Positions 53,991-63,600 of a stretch of DNA of 64,000 nt are shown here, piece by piece; positions within the stretch are counted from its first letter, which is position 1, and each line of letters starts with the position of its first letter. Under the pieces are notes generated by a model. The model did not search any database. It had not been told where the DNA came from and saw only the letters and a program-made list of their open reading frames with translations. The position numbers were made by a program, and so were the translations under genes. The stretch comes from Agrypnia vestita. Lineage: Eukaryota > Arthropoda > Insecta > Trichoptera > Phryganeidae. The stretch lies in NCBI GenBank assembly GCA_016648135.1, contig JADDOH010010210.1, forward strand, positions 1 to 64,000. The letters run 5' to 3'.

Positions 53991-54890
53991 AGATTTATGG
54001 TAGGAGGGAGACAAAAAAATAATATATATTTCGGTCTTACGCCAAATTTTTGCAATTTTCCATTATTTTGCAAAGTTTGTTGTTATTTATTTTATTTATT
54101 GGCAAGCATCTCTCTCGAGTATGCACGCAGGCTGTACTGAAATGAGCCATGCTTAGCCAGAATTTTTAAAAAATAAATAGGAAGAGAATAATATATATCT
54201 CCTAATATTTCTATCACGATTATTATCATTCTATTCAGATTTTAATTAACATTAGTCTAACACCCGTGTAAAATCACTGGACATGATAATTGCAGGAAAA
54301 AAAACATATGTTTTTTTTAAATGAAATTTTTCGCTCAAACCCAAATGTAATAAAATAATAATATAAAAATTTCAAGACCGTGGTGGGGCAACCCTTCACG
54401 TCATTTCGCGTCACACTCTGTTTATCTAAAGTTGAAATTCCAGTATAATTCAGGCAAGTTACGGACGTCACGACCGACAGACAATGAAATTACTATATTT
54501 AGAGTTTATTTTTTTTTATTATTCATTATTAAATTTATACATATTTTCTATTATCATAGAACGTGCCAAGCCTTATACAGCTTGTCAGCTTATTTAGTTA
54601 TATGTATAATTTACAAAGGATAAAATATATATATAAAAAATAATAATATTATATGAACATAACAAAACTTAAAAATAAACTTGGTAGTGACACTAGGTAT
54701 CAGATAATATATAAAAATGTAAAAAAGTAAAAGATAATAATATCATATGAAAATAACAAAAATTAAGTATAAACTAAGTGATGAGACTAGGTAACCGATC
54801 GAGATAATAAAAAAACATGAACATGAATCACTGGGATCAAGATGCATAAAAAATCATGGAACATCTCAAAGTAAAAAAAAAAAGGCATTG
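53991..54890. other. Unassigned AT-rich stretch
   Basis: No gene. 54640-54800 holds two loosely repeated blocks (AATAATATTATATGAACATA / AATAATATCATATGAAAATA, about 95 bp apart), a small tandem duplication. Confidence 0.4.
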
Positions 54891-54894
54891 AGGC

Positions 54895-55830
54895 CAACAA
54901 ACTTGAGTCCCGACGGAAAATATCCGATCTCGTTGTGCTACACAAGATTCTCAGCGGAGCTATTTATTCTCTCTCTCTATCTGATATAAATTTGCATGTT
55001 AAACCCTGTATAAGAAACCCGGAGTTCTTTAGAATAAGCCAGCACACTAATAATGTCGGTTACTTTTCTCCCATCACAAGGTTGTGTCGCACATATAATT
55101 TGTCAATGTATATTATAGATATCTCACAGAGACGAAACTGTATTAATTATGGGGAAGTAGGTATAGAAGTCATTTGGGTGTAATAGGACTTATGACCTAT
55201 CTTTTTATGGTTGGCTTAAGTGATCACTTTACACAATTGTAACATTCGCCATTTCCACCCATGATAGATACAATTGTGTAAAGTGATCACTTAAGCCAAC
55301 CATAAAAAGATAGGTCATAAGTCCTATTACACCCAAATGACTTCTATACCTACTTTCCCATAATTAATACAGTTTCGTCTCTGTGAGATATCTATAATAT
55401 ACATTAATTGATTAATAATGTCTCTATGACATAAATCCAGCACTGTTCTGGAAGATTTGAACAAACTCAAAATATTCTGATATAATTTGTATTGTGCTGA
55501 CCCTAACATTGATGCTGATATTCTTGCAGACACCTTATCTTCGTTCAAAAACTCACTCATACACAATATCCATTTTCAAAACGATGACCTGAACCTATAG
55601 ATCCATTAAATCAATTATTTTTTAAATACTAATCGCACTACATTCAAATACTAAATATACAGTACACATAAATGGATATGTAAAATATACTTAAATGCAA
55701 AAATACATGTTACTAGAGCGTGCCGAAGACACTTGTAATTGGGATAATGGGCATAGTCTTCACTATAATGTTTCTTATCAGAGTATCATGTACCTATTAT
55801 CCTGTTAGTGTCTCTAATAAATAAATAAAA
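54895..55830 (+). mobile_element. LINE-A fragment, split by a palindromic insertion
   Basis: 54905-55092 encodes SRRKISDLVVLHKILSGAIY (in frame), LHVKPCIRNPEFFRISQH and NNVGYFSPITRLCRTYN. 55490-55830 continues with GACCCTAACATTGATGCTG and the 3' UTR including GACACTTGTAATTGGG. The palindrome insertion lies between, flanked by ATATAATTTG (55093-55102 and 55480-55489). Confidence 0.85.
55103..55479. mobile_element. Near-perfect palindrome built from family X, 377 bp
   Basis: Arms 55105-55240 and 55270-55405 (136 bp each, one mismatch seen) around a 29-bp spacer. Each arm is the first half of family X. The tail after the right arm (TCCAGCACTGTTCTGG, ACAAACTCAAAATATTC) is the family X 3' end. 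Flanked by a 10-bp target duplication, so it inserted as one unit. Confidence 0.92.
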
Positions 55831-56355
55831 AATCAAGTTATTTAATAGGAATTTTCTTATTTCCCTTCCTCTTCTTTTAGATTTTAACTAAGCTATATTC
55901 ACATTACATAGGCGTGCCTCAATATTCAACGCGAATCATTCGAAACATTTTGAAAAAATTAAAAATCCAAATAGTCCAGGTTTGATTCGTGGGTGATCGG
56001 GCCCCGCTTGGCCGCCCCTGGAGGGAGGCCGTACAAAGGAAAAACTGAGTGCCAAGTAATATTGTTGTTATGCACAAGTTCGGGCCAACTGTGACCCTCG
56101 GGCCCTGAAACAAAACTTTTATTGCGTTAGCGCGAATTAAGTTGAATGAGGCGTTGATTAAAGTGGGAATAGGCGGGGGCCTACACCCCGGAGCATGCTC
56201 AAGTGCTTATACGCTTTTTATTATGACTTTTTTATACGCAAGCTAATAAATTACAGCGACACTTAAATGTTTAAAGACAACCGAATTATTTTTAAATTCA
56301 AGAACACATTCATATGTGTGAAGTTGTAATTTTTCAGAACAAAGTTCTGTGAAGT
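55831..56355. other. Unassigned; GC-rich single-copy island
   Basis: 55980-56200 is GC-rich (GATCGGGCCCCGCTTGGCC, GGCGGGGGCCTACACCCCGG) with no coding motif. Like 25.1, 50.1 and 61.3 kb, it is a candidate conserved noncoding or regulatory patch. Confidence 0.3.
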
Positions 56356-56425
56356 TTTTAAAACCAAATTAATTAATCAATTAGAAAGACATACAGAAAA
56401 ATCAAATCCACGAAAAAATATTTTG

Positions 56426-56497
56426 GCTACTACCGGGATTCGAACCCGGGTCACCTCCTTTCCGGGGCCGGTGCTCTGACCACTAAGCTATAGGAGC
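56426..56497 (-). tRNA. tRNA-like sequence (probable pseudogene), left arm
   Basis: The minus strand starts GCTCCTATAGCTTAGTGG and ends CCCGGTAGTAGC. Acceptor stem GCTCCTA / TAGTAGC pairs at 6 of 7 positions. D stem GCTT/GAGC pairs. The T arm CCGGG-TTCGAAT-CCCGG is perfect. Boxes A (TAGCTTAGTGG) and B (GGTTCGAATCC) are good. The anticodon arm (CCGGC-CCCGGAA-AGGAG) does not pair and lacks the invariant T before the anticodon. It is therefore a tRNA-like or SINE-type promoter head rather than a working tRNA. Nearest type by head sequence is a Thr-like tRNA; identity unsure. Confidence 0.5.
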
Positions 56498-56612
56498 CTT
56501 GTAGATTTCCGTGAATATATCGACCTTATATGTAATTCTCATTTTTATTAATTGATTAATTTTTATTTATTATATATTATATATTTATGATATATTCACG
56601 GAAATCTACAAG

Positions 56613-56684
56613 GCTCCTATAGCTTAGTGGTCAGAGCACCGGCCCCGGAAAGGAGGTGACCCGGGTTCGAATCCCGGTAGTAGC
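56613..56684 (+). tRNA. tRNA-like sequence (probable pseudogene), right arm
   Basis: Identical in its core to the left-arm copy, in opposite orientation. The same defects appear (one acceptor mismatch, unpaired anticodon arm), so the defects predate the inversion-duplication or the arms were homogenised afterwards. No T-run follows directly as an RNA polymerase III terminator, but a T-run (ATATTTTTTCG) lies about 10 bp downstream. Confidence 0.5.
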
Positions 56685-56879
56685 TAAAATATTTTTTCGT
56701 GGGTTAGATTTTTCTGTATGTCTTTCTTATTGTTTTATTAATTTGGTTTTAAAAACGATTTTTTTTAATTTAATGATAAACTTATAATATGTAATTAAGG
56801 TAAATTATAGATGGTTCCAAAAGAAGAAGCTGTTTGTATATGGGAAAGCATGTATCTTCTTCTTCTTCAGCTTTCATAT

Positions 56880-57230
56880 TTCCACTGCTAGATTCCTTTC
56901 CATCCTTCCTTGTTGTTTGCTAATTGTAGCCATTTCTTTCCCCCCACAGCGGCTATATCGTCGGCCCATCTCTTTTGAGGTCTTCCGACGCCTCTTTTAT
57001 TCTCCCAAGGTCTCCATTTCAGAACTCTGGGAGTCCATCTTATAGCATCCTGCCTTGCAACACATCCTGCCCATTGCCATTTTAGCTTCGCTACATGATC
57101 CATGATATCCACTACTCTAGTTCTGCGCCTAATTTCATCATTTTTAATTCTCTTAGCCCGTTCCAAGCATGGATCTCTCCACGGACACGGAGTCTTGCTT
57201 GGAGTTTGAATTTGCCAAAAGCAGCCCAGC
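56880..57230 (-). pseudogene. LINE C-terminal fragment (RTE-like)
   Basis: The minus-strand frame 57250-56888 encodes IRRRTRVVDIMDHVAKLKWQ, WAGCVARQDAIRWTPRVLKW and GVGRPQKRWADDIAAVGGKK. This matches the C-terminus of a common insect RTE-type LINE (KLKW.WAGH.AR...W...V..W.P...KR..GRP..RW.DD). It ends WLQLANNKEGWKGI-stop. Confidence 0.85.
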
Positions 57231-57239
57231 TCATTCCTA

Positions 57240-57350
57240 TTACAAAGCATGCATGGAAGTCTTTATTGGGTGTCCACAAGGCTTTCGACCTGTCTCAGCT
57301 GGAATAAGTACATTTACATAGTGCAACGTTCACCATTCCACCCAAGAACA
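57240..57350 (+). repeat. Family X fragment
   Basis: GGAAGTCTTTATTGGGTG, TTTCGACCTGTC, GCAACGTTCACCATTCCACC match the middle of family X. It directly abuts the LINE tail. Confidence 0.55.
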
Positions 57351-57830
57351 ATCTCACACCTTTATCCATTTTTTTATTTTGATGTATATCATTCACGCAC
57401 TTTATTTTGCATATTTGGAACAACTACGCTACGCCGTCTATGGTTTGAAATTTTGTCACTTGTCAAATTGATGCGGAACCGTTTTGAGTTTGACAGCCGC
57501 GATAAACAGACAGCGACGGGCGATTCTGTGCGAATATTGACGAGCAGTTAAGAACGAGAGTACCTACCGGCATGCGAGAAGTGTTCGATAGCGATCAGTG
57601 TGACGTGAGTCAAAATTTCCAGAGACGTGGAAGATTCTCGAGTGATTTACGAAATTAGTGTGAATTATGGAGCAGTGCTCCGATTAAATTCGTGTCCAGT
57701 GACTTTTTTATAAATGAAACTTTAATTAATTTTCATTTTTTTTGCCATCGCCGAGACCCATGATAGTATGTTTTTGCATGCATGATCTGAGAACGTAACA
57801 TATCTAACGTGTTAAGATTTTTTTTGTATT
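57351..57830. other. Unassigned
   Basis: Short frames only. No motif recognised. Confidence 0.3.
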
Positions 57831-58355
57831 CAGGGTGTCAATAGCAAAAACTTTACGGATGGATGGAATCCTGCCTTGATAATAAATGGAAAATATGATC
57901 GAACATCGTAAAATCATGACCTAATATGGAACCTTGGAACATTTCTGTCTTAGTTATGAAGGATATGCAATATCAAAATACGCATTTTATTTCAATATTT
58001 CTGACTTATTTAGTGCAAAAAGTTGAACAATCATTACAGTAACTTATATCGATTATGTAAAATTCATTCACTTTAATACAACTCAAATAAAATAATAAAA
58101 ACCTCGTAAAAAATCTATTTAAAATTATTGCAAGGTTTTTATGATTTACGATTTTTTTTAATCGATATAAGTTACTGCAATGATAGTTCAAATTTTTTTC
58201 AATAAGTCAGAAATATTGAAAAAGAATGCAAAATTTGTTATTGCATTTTCCTCCACTCCATAACTATTGATAATAGGTCATGGCCGCTTAATTATCATGT
58301 CAGGAATGCACCTGTGAGGTTTTTGCAACTTGCTATGTGACACCTTGTACATAAC
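57831..58355. mobile_element. Long inverted-repeat element family P, copy 2 (about 525 bp)
   Basis: Outer ends TCAGGGTGTC / GACACCTTG are inverted. Inner arms include TTACAGTAACTTATATCGAT (near 58035) and its inverse (near 58160). CATAACTATTGATAATAGGTC and the Cys-free interior are shared with copy 1 at 37.3-37.6 kb. Non-coding and without the minisatellite. Confidence 0.75.
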
Positions 58356-58995
58356 AATAACAAAAACCGTGAACTCCTTATTTACAAATTTTCTGTGCAA
58401 ATATCAGTGCAATCTGTTTAAGAATGAGGGCAATATCAGTATTGCAGACAACAGATGAACTATATACATTTAAGATAAGATGTAATTCATTAATAATTGT
58501 GTGTACCCGGAGCTTAATAATACCAAGTTTACATATGGTCCTCTAGCCCACCAATAAACTGCTACAGCGTGTTGCGATAAAGGTATTTTAGTTCAATGTT
58601 GATTGTCAGCAGAGTAAACAAACACACACACAAGCACACTTAACACAATTCAACTACCCATACACGGTTAGGTGAGTGAGTCATGATTCAAGTTATCGCT
58701 GCATAACGAAATTTAGAAATTCTGCCTGAAATAATTGTGGAACGCATGAATAGGGAAAAAGTTGGGGCCAACCAGCTAAACAAGCAGGACTAAACCGGTT
58801 CAAATCAAAACCGGTTATTTTTATTCGGTTAATCGAATAAAAAAATATGTGATTAAACCAACTACATTATTATCGGTATATTTTGGCTAACCGATTGCTT
58901 GCTTTTCTATTTTCTGTTTCTACTACGCAAAATGGTCTATGATTTGAAATACTTGACACCAACTGAAACGGTATACCGTATAACACAGTAATTAA
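58356..58995. other. Unassigned; possible TIR element start
   Basis: ACCGGTT motifs cluster at 58795-58825 and again, inverted, at 59830-59870 (GACCGGTTAACCAGTT). They may be the two ends of an element that contains the LINE and M3 pieces between. Not proven. Confidence 0.3.
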
Positions 58996-59004
58996 ACATT
59001 GAAA

Positions 59005-59232
59005 ACATTACAAAAATCGAAACACATAAACTCATTTACAAATTAGCAAATCATCAACAGTACACTAGAACAGCTCAAAACCATCACATAACACACGCCA
59101 AAACAAAAACAGGACAATCCCGACTAATTTGCAACAACTATACAACGACCTACCGCAACAGACCAAACAACTGACTACTGACAAACTCAAAACAGATGTG
59201 ACAAAAATGCTAAAACTCGGCCAATTATAAAA
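59005..59232 (+). pseudogene. LINE C-terminal fragment
   Basis: Frame 1 gives NIETHKLIYKLANHQQYTRT, and after a frameshift the reading is LYNDLPQQTKQLTTDKLKTD then VTKMLKLGQL-stop. This is a typical LINE protein end (YN.LP...K...). Confidence 0.55.
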
Positions 59233-59457
59233 AAATATTTTGTCTCCAAATTATATAATTATTATATTTCCACATCGATTCACGTAAAAAAATATATCCA
59301 TAAACCTCACAGGTTTATATTATATTTTAAATAAAAAAATTAAAAAAGGATTTATGGAAAAGTTGGCAAAAGAAATGCACACAAGTAAGAATATATAGAC
59401 TGACAGGATCGCTCAAAAAGTGCAAAAAACTGAAAATACTTGAAAAAATGCTTAAAT

Positions 59458-59690
59458 TTGGATATAAAAGCAAAGGCAGCAATATAAAAAAATCGAATGC
59501 AGTAATCGAGAAATACTAATTTATAATGTACTGAATTCGTAATTTTATAGGAAACATAGCCTATACATTTATAACAGATGCATTAAATCTAGAATTCAAC
59601 ACATGTTATATTAGCAATCCTTGGTGACTGCACTCGAAACTTTTTAATTTTTTTTTTTAAATATTACTGCTTTTGCTTTTATACCTCACA
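59458..59690. mobile_element. TIR element family M3, copy 3
   Basis: Left TTGGATATAAAAGCAAAGGC, right GCTTTTATACCTCACA. The inner pair GAATGCAGTAATCGAG / TGGTGACTGCACTCG is present. Flanked by AT-rich DNA. Confidence 0.75.
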
Positions 59691-60420
59691 ATTGTCAACA
59701 TTTCACAACCCTTAAACGTATTTAGTACATATTACTTCTGTATTATATATATCTAATAAAAAATTCAATGACGTATGATACAGTAAATGCTTTAGTATTC
59801 TTAAAATAACAAAGTAAATGATTTAGACCGGTTAACCAGTTATTAGAAAATAACTGACAACCGGTCAGTCGAATTTAACAATCAATTGGGATCTTCAAAA
59901 AAGGTTGGTATGTAAGGTGTAGGTTTATGGCCTACCAGAAAAAAGATCTTCCTGCCCACCTCTGCCGTACTTAGAGAGTTCACCGTTTGAACGAATATTT
60001 TTTTCAAAAATACAAAAAAAAATTTGATCGACTAATCTTTTTCTGGCCGATTTCTTCATCGCGGTCTCATCAAATTCAAATCAGCAATATGAAAACTGGT
60101 TGAAAACACAAAAATGGTCGCTGCTGCAGACAATTTCCTCCCTGACAGTTGATTGGCTTCCCTGATTATCGTGGCGACCAATTAGTGGAGGCAGACCTCC
60201 TACCCCCTACCCTCTCTCCCTCCCCACCCGTCCGACCGACAGATGGCAGACAATAAGCATTCTGGATTTGCTTCAGAACTGATCGAAATAGAATCTTCGG
60301 AAATCAAACGCATGCTTTTTTTCAAACCAAAAAACTGAATTCAATATTTTTATTCAATAAATAACATATTTTTACTAAAGAGTTAAGGTTGTTATTACGA
60401 TCGTCAGACATGTAACTGGT
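59691..60420. other. Unassigned
   Basis: A C-rich tract at 60195-60235 (CCTCCTACCCCCTACCC) could form an i-motif or G-quadruplex on the minus strand. Otherwise nothing recognised. Confidence 0.35.
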
Positions 60421-60423
60421 TGC

Positions 60424-60593
60424 GGTAATGTATATGTTATTTTACTGTAACTGATTGCGGATATTTTATACGAACCGTATGTTTTTCCGAGAACTCGACG
60501 TTCGACGAAACGTCCAGAATTGTTTCTCGGAAAAGCATATGGTTCGTATAAAATATCCGCAACCAGTTACAGTTAAATAATATATACATTTAC
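60424..60593. repeat. Foldback repeat, arms about 60-70 bp
   Basis: Left arm 60424-60494 and right arm 60534-60593. Core pairing segment GCGGATATTTTATACGAACC with its inverse, then a near match GTATGTTTTTCCGAGAA / TTCTCGGAAAAGCATATGG. The spacer is GC-richer (CTCGACGTTCGACGAAACGT). Confidence 0.85.
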
Positions 60594-60806
60594 ACAAACT
60601 TACATTTGATTAATACTCATATATATTCTCTCTGTTTATTTAATTCTAAATATACACAGAGAACACACATAAAAATTAAGAATAGGTATACATAATATAT
60701 GCATTTATACATTCTTATCAAATTTTTAGGAGAATCCTGCTGCAAAATCCATACCGCTATGAACGTTGATCTACAAATTGGTTATAGTAAATTTCATCTA
60801 AGTAAA

Positions 60807-60940
60807 ACAATCGAATTAGTATGTGTAAGCCGTACGTACGACGCACATTGTTTCGTTGTGTAGGTGTTCACGGGTGTACACACCAACACAGCGAAACAAT
60901 GCGCCTCGTGCGCACGGCTAACACATACTGATACGATTGT
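60807..60940. repeat. Foldback repeat, arms about 61 bp
   Basis: Left arm 60807-60867 (ACAATCG...AGGTGT) and right arm 60880-60940 pair with several mismatches over GTATGTGTAAGCCGTACG and GCATTGTTTCG-type segments; the spacer is TCACGGGTGTAC. It is distinct in sequence from the foldback 300 bp upstream. Confidence 0.85.
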
Positions 60941-61159
60941 ATTTCTTAAATGGAAAGAGGTATACTTCCGTTGGTCTTCTTTTCCGATTCGAACAAACTT
61001 GAACTGAGAAAAATTGCATGTCAGTCACGGAGGAGTTCTACAGAAAAAGACTTTAATATGTAGGTAGGTACCACAAGTAGCAATAAGAAATAATAATCAC
61101 TTTTTTGTAATTATCCAGTTTCTACCTAAATTTTACCGTCCCAGGGTGGTTACCCCTCA

Positions 61160-61500
61160 ATTTGTTATAATATTTTTGTGGTACGCGCGTACTTACTAAC
61201 CGAAGTTAATAAATTTGTCCAAAATTGTCTTCCCAAGAGACATGAATGTCAGGAAGACTTGCTAATGGAATGAAAATCATGACCTTAGTGAAAGGCGATA
61301 TTGTGGTACCCGCCCTGCGCCCTCCAGGGGCGGGGTGGGGGTGGCGATGGGTGGGAGGGGAGGGGAGGGGAGCTGTGCACATTAATTAGGTGGTCAGGTA
61401 ACATCTCGGGCGGTAATCAACGTCTCCCAGTACGCACAATCACGGCCCAAATTACTGTTTCCATTTGTCAAATCGTAAAACTAATTATAAGGATGCGACA
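61160..61500. other. G-rich island with strong G-quadruplex potential
   Basis: 61327-61370 has seven runs of three or more G on the plus strand (GGGGCGGGGTGGGGGTGG, GGGTGGGAGGGGAGGGGAGG). It lies in a balanced-composition, single-copy block of about 250 bp that looks unlike the neighbouring repeats. Confidence 0.65.
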
Positions 61501-61786
61501 CATTTTTACCACTTAAATGAAATGTTTTTTTCACACTTATTTTACTGACACAGAAATGTCGAGTTGTGTATTCGATGTCATATAAGTAGTTTGAAAACCA
61601 CGTAAAGAAATCCGTCGTCAAGTTGTTCTGCACGGCGACAGGCGTGTACAGAGCACGTGGTGAACAAGCAAACAAAATAGAAGTGGTAGCAGTTATCGCT
61701 ACAGAGTAATACGAACATCGCAAATCTATGGATGAGTGTTGCGGTGTTTGCGCGTAAGACCTACGATTTTCACTTAACACAAGTAG

Positions 61787-62340
61787 GTGTATAGGCGTAA
61801 GTATGTGTTTGTAAGGAGAAATGCAGGTTTTGCCGTGCGAACTTCAGCTGCTAACTATTTCTTTAATTCCCCACTGCAAAGGCTTCCTAGACTAGCAAAC
61901 AGATACGAGCAACTGGACGTCTTTGCCAATAACTGTATGTTATTCAAACATGTATTAAAAGGTGTATTGAAAGATTACTAGTATTTGTCGAATCGGACTT
62001 AAATAATTGATTTGTATTTGTATGCATATCTTTTATTTATGATATTATGACTTTCATAACTTGTGCTATATCTTTTCGCTCTACATTATTACTTTTTTTG
62101 TTTTTAAATTTCTATATTATTATGTTTTTCTTATGCTTCTGCTTTTTATATACTCGCTTGTTACTTTATATTTTATTTATCTTTATATATTTGTATCTGT
62201 ATTTCAAGTATTTTATTTTCACTTTATGTCATTATTATGTTTACGTGTTTTTAATTATTTTTTCTTTAAATTATATATTCTCTTAATGTACACTCTACCT
62301 ATCTGTTGTAAAAGCCCCATAGGGCGTTAATTAATAAATA
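61787..62340 (+). mobile_element. LINE C-terminal end and 3' UTR
   Basis: The frame ending at 61981 encodes FVRRNAGFAVRTSAANYFFN, SPLQRLPRLANRYEQLDVF and KHVLKGVLKDY-stop, a standard LINE C-terminus (R....F...A.YF.SPL.RL...FN). A T-rich 3' UTR and a final GGGCGTTAATTAATAAATAA with an A-rich tail at 62327-62357 follow. Confidence 0.7.
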
Positions 62341-63157
62341 AAAAAATAAAATAAAAAGTGTCACCTTGCAAGTTTACCCCTAACAGAGGGTAAAAAAAAC
62401 TCCTCAAAGCTGAAGAAAATATGTATTCATAAATCCATACATCCAATTCTTATCTGAAATTGAACACAGCAGTGGCAAAAAGACACAATGTATTTATTGC
62501 TCATCTGCTAATGGCTGGCGTTGCTAATTGAGCCACCACACTTATTTTTGATAAAAATAAGTGAAAAAAATGAATATACTGTTCCTTTTGAGGTATATAC
62601 AATGATTCTACTAAACACAGCAATGGAAAAGATATAAGAGAACTGACATTGACATTGACTAATTTAATTGCCGTGAAAAAAAAAACCAAAGACGCTTTCA
62701 AGTATGTACTCATAAATTTATACTTCCAATTCTTTTCCAGTTTCAGTAAGTACAAACAAATAAAGCGACACGCGTCGACACAAAAAATACTTTCACGTTG
62801 TAAATCACGTACACTTGCGAACTCTCAAAGATACGACCAACATTGTCCCATGATTTCGATTTATTAAGATAGACGTTATTCTCAAAATTTAAAAGAATAA
62901 TCGAAATGGCGAAAACGCGAAAAGTTAATGTCGCATTTCTGCCGCTTGGCGTCGCGCAGGACTCGCTTTCAGTAATGTTTACAGTAGTCACGTGCGGTAT
63001 TCTTTAACAAGCCCATGAGCTCTTGAGTGCAGCTACATTTTTCAATCATTTTGCGATCATTTTTTCCGCAGCACTGCAAGATGTCTGATGTTAAGTTAAG
63101 AACAGTGGAAATTATTACAGTATATGCTGGACTTGCGAACGGAACTGTTCTTATGTA

Positions 63158-63189
<32 letters not shown>

Positions 63190-63240
63190 AGGAAAATCAA
63201 ATTACTTTATCTTATTTAACAGGATGATTAAAATACTGTG
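62341..63240. other. Unassigned; contains (AT)n microsatellite
   Basis: No gene. An (AT)n run of about 14 units lies at 63158-63185. The 70- to 84-codon frames have no known motif. Confidence 0.4.
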
Positions 63241-63369
63241 AATGAGAGGTATAAAAGCAAAAGGCAGCAATAACCCACCGAGGTGTTTCGAGATGAATAC
63301 AAAAAACTATCGCTACTCGAGGAAATTTCTCTGGAAGCTATGAAACCTACATCTTCTTGGAAAAGAATG

Positions 63370-63600
63370 TTCTTAGGTTTTCACGGCCACTCAGAATCTT
63401 CAAGTTTGTTTTTACTGGGCTATTGTGCCGTGTTGTTACGACCTTTCAGGCCGACGTTTCGGATCCCATTGCAGGGTCCATCATCAACATCAGCCCTGAT
63501 GATGGACCCTGCAATGGGATCCGAAACGTCGGCCCGAAAGGTCGTAACAACACGGCACAATACCCCAGTAAACACAAACTTGAAGATCTTCTTGGAAATA
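63370..63600. mobile_element. Foldback family F, best-preserved copy with two hammerhead-like cores
   Basis: Arms 63376-63487 and 63497-63590. Plus core 63496-63527: CTGATGA, T, GGACCC-TGCAAT-GGGATCC stem (one bulge), GAAAC, then GTC. GCC before and GGC after can form stem I. Minus core 63487-63456 is the same with TTGATGA. Arms pair on through GGCC, AAGGTCGTAACAACACGGCA and beyond. Relics of MITE M3 lie on both sides (63247 and 63720). Confidence 0.85.

Larger units (their letters stand above)
56360..56751. repeat. Large inverted repeat with a tRNA-like sequence in each arm
   Basis: Arms 56360-56521 and 56589-56751 (about 162 bp, few mismatches, all outside the tRNA-like cores) around a 67-bp AT-rich spacer. 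Each arm carries the same 72-nt tRNA-like sequence, so the two read outwards in opposite directions from the viewpoint of the spacer. Confidence 0.95.

Noticed and set aside
56426..56684. Two functional tRNA genes
   Set aside because: The anticodon arm does not pair in either copy and the invariant base before the anticodon is missing, so only tRNA-like status is supported.
62047..62330. Membrane-protein-like frames rich in Phe, Leu, Tyr, Ile
   Set aside because: They result from a T-rich LINE 3' UTR; hydrophobicity follows from base composition.
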